A DNA stretch of 8,542 nt from the NCBI GenBank assembly GCA_903889815.1, contig CAISYX010000073.1:1-8542 (forward strand), written 5' to 3'. This stretch comes from an uncultured Gammaproteobacteria bacterium (GTDB lineage: Bacteria > Pseudomonadota > Gammaproteobacteria > Pseudomonadales > Pseudohongiellaceae). Positions 1 through 5,627 of this stretch are shown one piece after another. The translations under genes and the position numbers were made by a program. Positions within the stretch are counted from its first letter, which is position 1, and the number at the start of each line of letters is the position of its first letter. Below the pieces are notes generated by a model. That model was not told the DNA's origin. It saw nothing but the letters and a program-made list of their open reading frames with translations, and did not search any database.

Positions 1-292
1 CACCAAATGCGCTTTGCGTATTTGTGAGTCGAGCTACCCTTCCATCAAGTCCGTCCAGAACTGCCGCGATCATGATCGCCCAGCCCGCTTCATTGAAATT
101 GCCCGCCATACCAGCAATTATTGCGTAGAACCCTGCAAATAGTGCACCCAGCGTCAATAAATTTGGGAGAAGATAGATCCCTCGGCGCCTGACTTTCTGG
201 CCACCTTCTGAAACCAGCTCTTCATGTTCATCGATCGGAAACAAGCTGTCTTCCTGATCCTTGTCGCTCTCTGATTGCATAATGCCGGTCAT
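1..292 (-). CDS. pssA: CDP-diacylglycerol--serine O-phosphatidyltransferase, N-terminal part (cut by window edge)
   Basis: Condenses CDP-diacylglycerol with L-serine to phosphatidylserine at the inner membrane, the step before phosphatidylethanolamine. The first 97 residues are visible. They comprise a charged, acidic cytoplasmic N-terminus (about residues 1-33), a basic RRR stretch (35-37), a hydrophobic segment (about 39-64) and a second one (about 68-79). The CDP-alcohol phosphatidyltransferase signature begins at D83-G84-x2-A87-R88-x8-G97; its last two aspartates lie outside the window. This is the integral-membrane type, not the PLD-type PssA of E. coli. The start is uncertain. The ATG at 292 has AAGAGGA directly against it, too close for a normal ribosome site, whereas the in-frame ATG at 280 has the same AAGAGGA 12 bases upstream. 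The gene lies 64 bases after ilvY on the same strand, where relatives have ilvC directly upstream. Confidence 0.9.
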   Translation of the reverse strand, partial: MTGIMQSESDKDQEDSLFPIDEHEELVSEGGQKVRRRGIYLLPNLLTLGALFAGFYAIIAGMAGNFNEAGWAIMIAAVLDGLDGRVARLTNTQSAFG

Positions 293-357
293 TCCTCTTG
301 GCTGACTGCGCTTGCTGGATGATTTTGCTGAACGCCCACGAGTATACACTTTGTCAT
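289..357 (-). other. 22-codon mini-ORF linking ilvY and pssA (speculative)
   Basis: A 22-residue reading frame (begins MTKCILVGVQ) fills the gap between ilvY and pssA. Its ATG overlaps the ilvY stop as TGATG, and its TGA overlaps the upstream pssA ATG as ATGA. No convincing ribosome site precedes it and the peptide resembles nothing known to me. If translated, it would more likely carry ribosomes from ilvY to pssA than make a functional peptide. It may simply be chance. Confidence 0.2.
341..346 (-). promoter_or_regulatory. Possible -10 element for pssA
   Basis: The minus strand reads TATACT here, five of six matches to the sigma-70 -10 consensus, about 50 bases before the pssA start. No good -35 hexamer lies 16-18 bases upstream and there is no extended -10 TG, so this is a weak candidate. 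It is noted because pssA no longer follows ilvIH and must be read either from its own promoter or from ilvY. Confidence 0.2.
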
Positions 358-1289
358 CAAACGTGGGGGGAAGCAGCGGTGTGCGATGCCAATGCATGTT
401 CCCCGGACATATCCCAGAATGCTCTGATTAACGGATTGCTCAATTTGCGCTTCAGAATGCAGACACCTATGGAAATAGGCGCCAACTCCGGTTGCACATA
501 AAGAACATCAATCCTGGCGCGCATCGGACTGTTTTCTACTACCAACTCAGGAACAACGCCAACTCCGAATCCAAGACTCACCATGCTTACAATTGCTTCA
601 TTCCCTGCTACTTGAGCATAAACTTGTGGGCGAATGCCTTTGTTCATGAACCAGTCATCGACTCGCCCTCTAGCGAGACCGGTTTCAGAAAGCACCAATG
701 GTATCTGCTCCCAAGGTAACTCAAGACCAGAGTGAATATAACCATTCAGCTGCTCTCGAAGTATGGACTGCGACTTGGGAGCAATGAACACCAGACGCGA
801 CTCTCTAATAGTGCGAAACACAAGCTTGTCGGGCAAAACATCCGGGAGCGCGGCGATACCTACATCTTCGTGATCATCGAGCACTCGCTGAATTGTCAGC
901 GCCGTGTCGCCAGTGCGAAGCTGGATGTCTACGGCTGGATTGCTCGAGCGAAACTGGTCCAGGAGTTCATGCAGAAAACTATAACTGGCAGTGACCGAGC
1001 AGAAAATGCTTAAAGTCCCGACCAATCGGTCAGACCGTTGACGCAATTCCCGCTGCAAATCGCTCCACCGCTGCAGAGCCTCTGCCGAATACTCACGAAA
1101 CAGCAAACCAGCAGGCGTCAATTTCACAAGGCGGCTATCTCTTTCAAAAAGCGGGAGCCCAACATTTTCTTCCAGTTTCTTGATGACCCTGGTGAGACTG
1201 GACGGGCTCAAATGATGCTCACGACTGGTCTTTCCGAAGTGCAGTGTATTGCATAAATGAAGAAAGAGTTGCAGCTCGCGCAGATCCAC
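357..1289 (-). CDS. ilvY: LysR-family transcriptional activator IlvY
   Basis: Activator of ilvC that in enterics responds to the substrates acetolactate and acetohydroxybutyrate. The 310-residue protein begins MDLRELQLFLHL, with a winged helix-turn-helix at about residues 17-45 (FGKTSREHHLSPSSLTRV), a linker helix to about 90, and a periplasmic-binding-protein-like effector domain at about 92-295. The FCSVTASYS stretch (96-104) and EAIVSMVSLGFGVGVVPE (231-248) are very close to E. coli IlvY as I remember it. The C-terminus carries roughly 13 residues beyond the usual end. The start is GTG, chosen because it aligns with the family N-terminus; GGAGG sits 4 bases upstream, and an overlapping ATG at 1291 is out of frame. 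It diverges from ilvC across 169 bases, the same arrangement as enteric ilvY-ilvC, which supports the assignment strongly. Confidence 0.93.
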   Translation of the reverse strand: MDLRELQLFLHLCNTLHFGKTSREHHLSPSSLTRVIKKLEENVGLPLFERDSRLVKLTPAGLLFREYSAEALQRWSDLQRELRQRSDRLVGTLSIFCSVTASYSFLHELLDQFRSSNPAVDIQLRTGDTALTIQRVLDDHEDVGIAALPDVLPDKLVFRTIRESRLVFIAPKSQSILREQLNGYIHSGLELPWEQIPLVLSETGLARGRVDDWFMNKGIRPQVYAQVAGNEAIVSMVSLGFGVGVVPELVVENSPMRARIDVLYVQPELAPISIGVCILKRKLSNPLIRAFWDMSGEHALASHTAASPHV

Positions 1290-1320
1290 ATAGCCTCCAG
1301 ATCACATTCGTTTCACAATT

Positions 1321-1356
1321 TGCAATGCATTGTTGCATATATAGCATTTTACGCAA
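1321..1356. promoter_or_regulatory. Putative IlvY operator in the ilvY-ilvC divergent region
   Basis: TGCAA (1321-1325) and TTGCA (1333-1337) form a perfect inverted repeat with a 7-base spacer. Inside it lies the perfect 10-bp palindrome CAATGCATTG (1323-1332). A further GCAAT half-site at 1353-1357 repeats the first GCAA 31 bases away, about three helical turns, and overlaps the ilvC -35. The main dyad is centred roughly 50-55 bases before the predicted ilvC transcription start, where LysR activators usually bind, with the second site nearer the promoter. That IlvY binds here is inferred from position, symmetry and the neighbouring gene. Confidence 0.6.
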
Positions 1357-1376
1357 TCAAGAAACTCACCTATGAT
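1348..1376 (+). promoter_or_regulatory. Predicted sigma-70 promoter of ilvC
   Basis: The -35 is TTTACG (1348-1353, four of six matches) and the -10 is TATGAT (1371-1376, five of six), separated by 17 bases. Transcription would begin near 1383, giving a 5' untranslated region of about 75 bases. The poor -35 next to an operator-like dyad suits a promoter that depends on an activator. I could not pick out an equally good promoter for ilvY on the other strand. Confidence 0.55.
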
Positions 1377-1444
1377 GCGCCCTGTCTGAATCCCGGGACA
1401 CAAGGAACTCTTCAGTACCTTGAGAACCAAAGAAGAACATCTTG

Positions 1445-1449
1445 AGGAG
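1445..1449 (+). promoter_or_regulatory. Ribosome-binding site that fixes the ilvC start
   Basis: AGGAG lies 9 bases before the ATG at 1459. The frame is open upstream to an ATG at 1420, but that one has no ribosome site, and the 13 extra residues have no counterpart in the family. Confidence 0.75.
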
Positions 1450-1458
1450 AAACTTTGC

Positions 1459-2928
1459 ATGAATTACTTCAATACACTGCCCCTGCGCCTTCAATTACAG
1501 GAGCTTGGAAAATGCCGATTCATGGACCGCAACGAATTCGCGGACGGAGTGAACAAACTGCTCGGCAAGAAAATCGTCATTATCGGCTGCGGCGCGCAGG
1601 GCCTGAATCAAGGCCTGAATATGCGTGACAGTGGGCTCGACATTTCTTACACCTTGCGTGCTGCTGCCATTGCAGAGAAGCGTCAATCGTGGAAAAACGC
1701 CACGGAGAACGGCTTCAGCGTCGGCACATATGAAGAACTGGTACCAAGCGCTGATCTGGTTTTGAATCTGACGCCTGACAAGCAACACACCTCCGTAGTC
1801 AAAGAAATCATGCCATTGATGAAGAAGAACGCCTGTCTGGCTTACTCCCATGGCTTCAACATCGTGGAAGAAGGAATGCAAATTCGTCCCGACCTCACCG
1901 TCGTCATGGTGGCCCCCAAGTGCCCGGGTACCGAAGTCCGCGAAGAATACAAACGCGGCTTTGGAGTACCGACGCTTATCGCCGTCCATGCCGAAAATGA
2001 TCCACGCGGAGATGGCTTGGAAATCGCCAAGGCCTATGCCGCAGCCACTGGCGGTCATCGCGCAGGGGTGCTGCAGTCATCCTTTATTGCCGAAGTAAAG
2101 TCAGACCTGATGGGCGAGCAGACCATTCTGTGTGGCATGCTCCAGACTGGCACAATCCTCTGCTACAACAAGATGGTCGAAAAAGGAGTCGAACCAGGCT
2201 ACGCATCCAAACTCATGCAACATGGCTGGGAAGTAGTGGCAGAAGGCCTGAAGCACGGCGGCATCACAAACATGATGGACCGCTTGTCCAATCCAGCCAA
2301 GATCGTGGCAAACTCTCTGGCAGAAGAGCTCAAGGAAATCATGGCTCCGCTTTACCAGAAGCACATGGATGACATAATCAGTGGTTCTTTCTCAAGCGGC
2401 ATGATGGAAGACTGGGCCAATGACGACATCAAGCTGCTGACCTGGCGTGCAGCCACAGCAGAAACAGCATTCGAGAAGTCCACAGCTGGTTCAATGGCGA
2501 TCAGCGAACAGGAATACTATGACAATGGCATTCTAATGGCCGCCATGCTGAAAGCAGGTGTAGAGCTTGCGTTCGAAACCATGACTGCCAGTGGCATTAT
2601 AGAAGAATCTGCTTATTACGAGTCTCTGCACGAAACGCCGCTGATCGCCAATCTGATCGGCCGCAAGAAACTCTATGAGATGAATAAGGTGATTTCGGAT
2701 ACAGCTGAGTACGGCTGCTACCTCTTCTCCCACGCCTGCGTTCCTCTGCTCAAGGACTTCATGGCGAAAATTGACTTGGATGTCATCGGCAAAGGACTGA
2801 ATCTGAAAGACAACAATGTCGACAACGCAGAAATAATCGCTGTCAACCAGAGTATTCGCAATCACCCGATCGAAATTGTCGGCAAGAAATTGCGCACCTA
2901 CATGACGGCAATGAAGAAGATCATCTAA
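1459..2928 (+). CDS. ilvC: Ketol-acid reductoisomerase (NADP+), class II long form
   Basis: Second common step of valine, leucine and isoleucine synthesis: Mg2+-dependent alkyl migration in acetolactate or acetohydroxybutyrate followed by NADPH reduction, in the cytoplasm. The protein has 489 residues, the length of the E. coli enzyme, against about 330-340 for class I, so it carries the duplicated knotted C-terminal domain. The Rossmann glycine motif GCGAQG is at 43-48. R67, R75 and S77 fall where the E. coli enzyme recognises the NADPH phosphate. The catalytic set is complete: H131, K154, D216, E220, E388, E392 and S413. The start at 1459 is set by the family N-terminus (MNYFNTL) and the AGGAG site. 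The gene diverges from ilvY, converges on ilvH and ends at a strong terminator, so it is probably monocistronic. Relatives carry a short class I enzyme in this slot. Confidence 0.97.
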   Translation: MNYFNTLPLRLQLQELGKCRFMDRNEFADGVNKLLGKKIVIIGCGAQGLNQGLNMRDSGLDISYTLRAAAIAEKRQSWKNATENGFSVGTYEELVPSADLVLNLTPDKQHTSVVKEIMPLMKKNACLAYSHGFNIVEEGMQIRPDLTVVMVAPKCPGTEVREEYKRGFGVPTLIAVHAENDPRGDGLEIAKAYAAATGGHRAGVLQSSFIAEVKSDLMGEQTILCGMLQTGTILCYNKMVEKGVEPGYASKLMQHGWEVVAEGLKHGGITNMMDRLSNPAKIVANSLAEELKEIMAPLYQKHMDDIISGSFSSGMMEDWANDDIKLLTWRAATAETAFEKSTAGSMAISEQEYYDNGILMAAMLKAGVELAFETMTASGIIEESAYYESLHETPLIANLIGRKKLYEMNKVISDTAEYGCYLFSHACVPLLKDFMAKIDLDVIGKGLNLKDNNVDNAEIIAVNQSIRNHPIEIVGKKLRTYMTAMKKII

Positions 2929-2951
2929 GTCGGGCCGCTCGCAATTTACAC

Positions 2952-2989
2952 GAAAAAGAAAAAGGGCCTTGCGGCCCTTTTTCTTTTTC
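2952..2989. terminator. Bidirectional rho-independent terminator between ilvC and ilvH
   Basis: A perfect 17-bp inverted repeat (2952-2968 and 2973-2989) surrounds a TTGC loop. The core is GGGCC/GGCCC, flanked by A-rich and T-rich arms. On either strand the hairpin is followed by, or runs into, a T-rich tract, so it can end ilvC from the left and ilvIH from the right. It lies 23 bases after the ilvC stop and 21 bases after the ilvH stop on the opposite strand. Confidence 0.92.
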
Positions 2990-3010
2990 CCATCCCGGAC
3001 AAGTCGCGAA

Positions 3011-3502
3011 TCAAACGCTCAGCACTTTCTCTCCGCGCGAGATGCCGGACACCCCTGTTCTGGCCACTTCAAGAATGGTTGTGCCTGAAATGGCGGCAAG
3101 AAAACCATCCAGTTTCTCGGACGTGCCGACCAGCTGAATGCTGTAGATGGTGCTTGTGACATCTACAACCTGGCCCCGGAAAATATCCGTGGTGCGCTTG
3201 ATCTCGTCACGCTGCGCACCTGTGGCTTTTACCTTGATCAGCATCAACTCGCGCTCTATGTGTGCACCTTCGGTCAGATCCACCAGCTTCACTACATCCA
3301 CCAATTTATTCAGGTGCTTGGTGATCTGTTCAATTTTTCGATCATCGCCCATGGTAGTTATGGTCAAACGCGACAACGTGTGGTCGTCTGTCGGCGCAAC
3401 GGTCAACGACTCGATGTTGTAATTGCGCTGCGAAAAAAGTCCGACAACCCGTGACAATGCACCTGGTTCATTCTCCAGCAACATGGAAATAATGTGCCTC
3501 AT
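3011..3502 (-). CDS. ilvH: Acetolactate synthase isozyme III-type small (regulatory) subunit
   Basis: Regulatory subunit of acetohydroxyacid synthase; it raises activity of the large subunit and carries valine feedback inhibition. The 163 residues match E. coli IlvH length exactly. There is an N-terminal ACT domain (about 1-75) with LLENEPGALSRVVGLFSQR and the TVAPTDD stretch, followed by the C-terminal ALS small-subunit domain (about 80-160) with DEIKRTTDIFRGQVVDV. N11, G14 and N29, linked to valine binding in E. coli IlvH, are all present, so the enzyme is probably valine-sensitive (inference). The gene starts one base after the ilvI stop (TGA-G-ATG). Its ribosome site GGAGAG (3511-3516) lies inside the ilvI end, pointing to translational coupling. 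It is also called ilvN in many annotations. Confidence 0.96.
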   Translation of the reverse strand: MRHIISMLLENEPGALSRVVGLFSQRNYNIESLTVAPTDDHTLSRLTITTMGDDRKIEQITKHLNKLVDVVKLVDLTEGAHIERELMLIKVKATGAQRDEIKRTTDIFRGQVVDVTSTIYSIQLVGTSEKLDGFLAAISGTTILEVARTGVSGISRGEKVLSV

Positions 3503-3503
3503 C

Positions 3504-5228
3504 TCAGGTTCTCTCCGTCTTGCTCAGATACATGTCCTTCATAGCTCCGCCCTTGATGGCCATTGGATACACGTGCTCCATCGGATCCACCAGCACGTCG
3601 ATGAACACCAGACGATCCTTCAACGCGAAGGCTTCTGCCATCTTCTGCTTCAGCTCAGACAATTTTTCAATCCGTACACCAACATGACCATACGCCTCGA
3701 CCAGCTTGATGAAATCTGGCAATGACTCTGCGTAGGTGCTGTGTGAATAGCGGCCACCATACTGCATGTCTTGCCACTGTTTCACCATGCCCAGCGCCTG
3801 ATTGTTCAGGCAGACGATCTTTACCGGCAATTGATACTGCAAACAGGTCGCCAGTTCCTGAATGTTCATTTGAATACTGCCTTCTCCCGTCACGCAGACT
3901 GAGACCGCATCCGGGAATGCCATCTGCACGCCCATGGCCGCCGGGAAGCCGAAGCCCATCGTTCCCAGACCACCAGAGTTGATCCAGCGCCGTGGCTTGT
4001 CGAACTTGTAGTACTGCGCAGCAAACATCTGGTGCTGGCCCACGTCAGAGGACACATAGGCATCGCCGTCGGTTATGTCATACAAACACTGAATAACCTG
4101 CTGTGGCTTGATGACATCATCCGGCGCAGGTATTACCTTCAGGCTGTCTTTCTCGCGCCAGCCCTCAATCTGCTTCCACCACTGATCAATGGCGGCACGG
4201 TCCACATCGGTGTCCGACTGCTTGATTAGTTCGAGCATTTCTTCCAGAACACTGGTGACAGAACCCACGATGGGAACGTCGGCGACAACAGTCTTGGAAA
4301 TAGCGGCCGGATCGATATCCACGTGAAGAATCTTCGCTCCCGGACAGAACTTGGCGATGGAGTTTGTAACCCTGTCATCAAAGCGCACGCCAATACCAAG
4401 AACCACGTCACTGCAATGCATGGACATATTGGCTTCATATGTTCCATGCATGCCAAGCATACCGAGAAACTGGTTGTCGGATGCGGGATACGCGCCAAGT
4501 CCCATGAGTGTATTGGTGACTGGATAGCCAAGCAAAGTCACCAGTTCCGTCAGCAAGGCACTGCCTTCACCTTGCACAACGCCACCACCCGTGTAAATGA
4601 CAGGGCGCTTGGCAGCCAGCAGAATCTCTACAGCTTTCTTGATCTGTCCGGTATGCCCCTTGCCAGGCACAGAATAAGAACGCAGCTTCACGGACTCCGG
4701 ATACTGGTACTTGAACTTGCGCGACGGATCCGTGACATCCTTGGGAATGTCGATCACCACGGGGCCGGGGCGTCCTGTGGTAGCAATGTAAAATGCCTTC
4801 TTGACCACCATTGGTATGTCTTGCGGGTTCTGTACCATGAAGCTGTGCTTCACGATGGGACGGGAAATGCCGACCATGTCGGTTTCCTGAAAGCCATCGG
4901 AGCCAATCAGTGAGCTGTCCACCTGCCCGGAAATCACGATCATGGGAATGGAATCCATGTACGCCGTGGCAATACCGGTGATGGCATTGGTAGCCCCCGG
5001 ACCGGACGTCACCAGCACCACACCGGGCTTTCCTGTTGCTCTGGCGTAACCATCGGCGGCATGAGTGGCCGCTTGCTCATGACGTACCAGAATGTGTTCC
5101 ACCTTGTCTTGCTTGAACAATGCATCATAGATATGCAGCACGGCACCGCCGGGATATCCCCAGATCAGATCAACGCCTTCGTCGTGCAATGCTCTGATGA
5201 GCATCTCACCTCCGGATAATAGTTCCAC
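3504..5228 (-). CDS. ilvI: Acetolactate synthase isozyme III-type large (catalytic) subunit
   Basis: ThDP-, Mg2+- and FAD-dependent condensation of two pyruvates, or pyruvate plus 2-oxobutyrate; first common step of branched-chain amino acid synthesis. The 574 residues equal E. coli IlvI in length, and both ends align (MELLSGGEM; LSKTERT). The N-terminal pyrimidine-binding domain carries catalytic E51 in RHEQAATHAADG. The central domain (about 190-335) has the GMLGMHGTYEAN and VRFDDR motifs. The C-terminal ThDP domain carries GEGS at 448-451 and NN at 475-476. In the GDG...NN metal motif aspartate is replaced by glutamate (E449), a change I recall in related proteobacterial enzymes. The start is GTG at 5228, supported by the alignment and an AGAGG about 10 bases upstream. 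An in-frame ATG at 5204 with GGAGG 4 bases upstream is an alternative. It forms an operon with ilvH. It is also called ilvB. Confidence 0.96.
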   Translation of the reverse strand: MELLSGGEMLIRALHDEGVDLIWGYPGGAVLHIYDALFKQDKVEHILVRHEQAATHAADGYARATGKPGVVLVTSGPGATNAITGIATAYMDSIPMIVISGQVDSSLIGSDGFQETDMVGISRPIVKHSFMVQNPQDIPMVVKKAFYIATTGRPGPVVIDIPKDVTDPSRKFKYQYPESVKLRSYSVPGKGHTGQIKKAVEILLAAKRPVIYTGGGVVQGEGSALLTELVTLLGYPVTNTLMGLGAYPASDNQFLGMLGMHGTYEANMSMHCSDVVLGIGVRFDDRVTNSIAKFCPGAKILHVDIDPAAISKTVVADVPIVGSVTSVLEEMLELIKQSDTDVDRAAIDQWWKQIEGWREKDSLKVIPAPDDVIKPQQVIQCLYDITDGDAYVSSDVGQHQMFAAQYYKFDKPRRWINSGGLGTMGFGFPAAMGVQMAFPDAVSVCVTGEGSIQMNIQELATCLQYQLPVKIVCLNNQALGMVKQWQDMQYGGRYSHSTYAESLPDFIKLVEAYGHVGVRIEKLSELKQKMAEAFALKDRLVFIDVLVDPMEHVYPMAIKGGAMKDMYLSKTERT

Positions 5229-5268
5229 TTTTCAATAACCTCTGTACTGTTATGCATGCAAGCCGATG

Positions 5269-5373
5269 GTCAATGTCATCCAATGGCAATGCCATCACCC
5301 GGCTCAGGTGAGCGGCAACATGCTGATCGATTTACGCTTCAGGGATATGTCAGGCAAGGCATGCGTCAATGTC
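5269..5373 (-). repeat. Repeated CATTG elements upstream of ilvI
   Basis: On the minus strand GACATTGAC occurs twice (plus-strand positions 5365-5373 and 5269-5277). A variant GATGGCATTGCCAT lies between them (5282-5295), 16 bases from the GATGACATTGACCAT copy. CATTG thus appears at 5281, 5287 and 5271 within 21 bases, and again at 5367. The ATGGCA-T-TGCCAT copy (5283-5295) is itself a palindrome. They could be binding sites for a regulator of ilvIH such as Lrp, or a chance cluster. Confidence 0.35.
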
Positions 5374-5400
5374 TCGCACACTGCGTTGCTTGTTGCCTGA
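5350..5400 (-). other. Imperfect hairpin in the ilvI leader
   Basis: TCAGGCAA and TTGCCTGA are perfect 8-base inverted repeats at the two ends of a 51-base segment. A nested TGCG/CGCA pair inside extends the structure. No T-run follows, so this is not a terminator; it may shape the leader RNA. Confidence 0.35.
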
Positions 5401-5473
5401 CTCTTGGCGGCTCTCCACGCGGTAACGTATCGGAGCCTAAGGTGGACGTGGTTTGACACCTAAGATTGTCATA

Positions 5474-5499
5474 GCCCCCGGTACTTTTATGCCGGGGAC
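5474..5499 (-). other. GC-rich hairpin between clpB and ilvI
   Basis: Arms at 5474-5481 and 5492-5499 pair over eight positions (CCCCGG core, one wobble) around a 10-base loop. There is no T-run after it on either strand, so it is not a typical intrinsic terminator. It could protect the clpB transcript end or be part of the ilvI leader. Confidence 0.35.
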
Positions 5500-5545
5500 A
5501 GCTGAGACAGACCGGATGAGGAAGTGGTCAGTTCAGTATGCAAAC

Positions 5546-5566
5546 AAAAACGAGGGCAATTTTCCC
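5546..5566 (-). terminator. Weak possible clpB terminator
   Basis: On the minus strand GGG and CCC flank a 7-base spacer and are followed by TCG and five T's. The stem is only three pairs and overlaps the candidate ilvI promoter, so termination here would be inefficient at best. Confidence 0.2.
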
Positions 5567-5586
5567 AGCATTTGCTTCAAAGTCAA
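5559..5586 (-). promoter_or_regulatory. Candidate sigma-70 promoter for ilvIH
   Basis: On the minus strand the -35 is TTGACT (5581-5586, five of six matches) and the -10 is GAAAAT (5559-5564, four of six), separated by 16 bases. Transcription would begin near 5552 and give a leader of about 320 bases before ilvI. Other TTGAC boxes nearer the gene (5268-5273, 5364-5369) lack a good -10. Confidence 0.3.
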
Positions 5587-5627
5587 GCTAATAAAGGGCT
5601 GCAGACTGAATCGAAGACCCTAACCGA

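Larger units (their letters stand above)
5229..5627. other. Intergenic region between clpB and ilvI: long ilvI leader, no gene seen
   Basis: About 400 bases without a supportable gene on either strand; open frames here are short and lack good ribosome sites. Read on the minus strand it holds, from clpB towards ilvI: a candidate promoter, a GC-rich hairpin without a T-run, a longer imperfect hairpin, and a cluster of repeated CATTG elements just before ilvI. Together these suggest a transcribed, structured leader controlling ilvIH, but no classical attenuator (branched-chain-rich leader peptide plus terminator) can be seen. Confidence 0.6.

Noticed and set aside
1401..1422. CAAGG/CCTTG inverted repeat in the ilvC leader as an attenuator
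   Set aside because: The stem is only five pairs with a 12-base loop, no T-run follows, and control by IlvY already explains regulation.
1420..1458. 13-residue N-terminal extension of IlvC from an upstream ATG
   Set aside because: There is no ribosome site at 1420, while AGGAG precedes the ATG at 1459, where the protein begins exactly like the family.
1495..2058. 187-residue minus-strand frame opposite ilvC
   Set aside because: It is antisense to a catalytic region of ilvC with every active-site residue intact and has no family resemblance.
5206..5295. 29-residue frame before ilvI with ten Leu/Ile/Val residues, ending one base before the in-frame ATG of ilvI
   Set aside because: It overlaps the better-supported GTG start out of frame, has no good ribosome site, no runs of branched-chain codons and no attenuator hairpin. 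Its makeup is only modestly above chance.
5437..5472. 11-residue frame MTILGVKPRPP as an ilv leader peptide
   Set aside because: It has only one each of Ile, Leu and Val, and the G-run before its ATG is too close and locked in a hairpin.
5453..5481. Perfect TTGACA on the plus strand as a promoter
   Set aside because: The -10 position 16-18 bases downstream is GC-rich (CCCCGG), and nothing on the plus strand downstream would be its gene.
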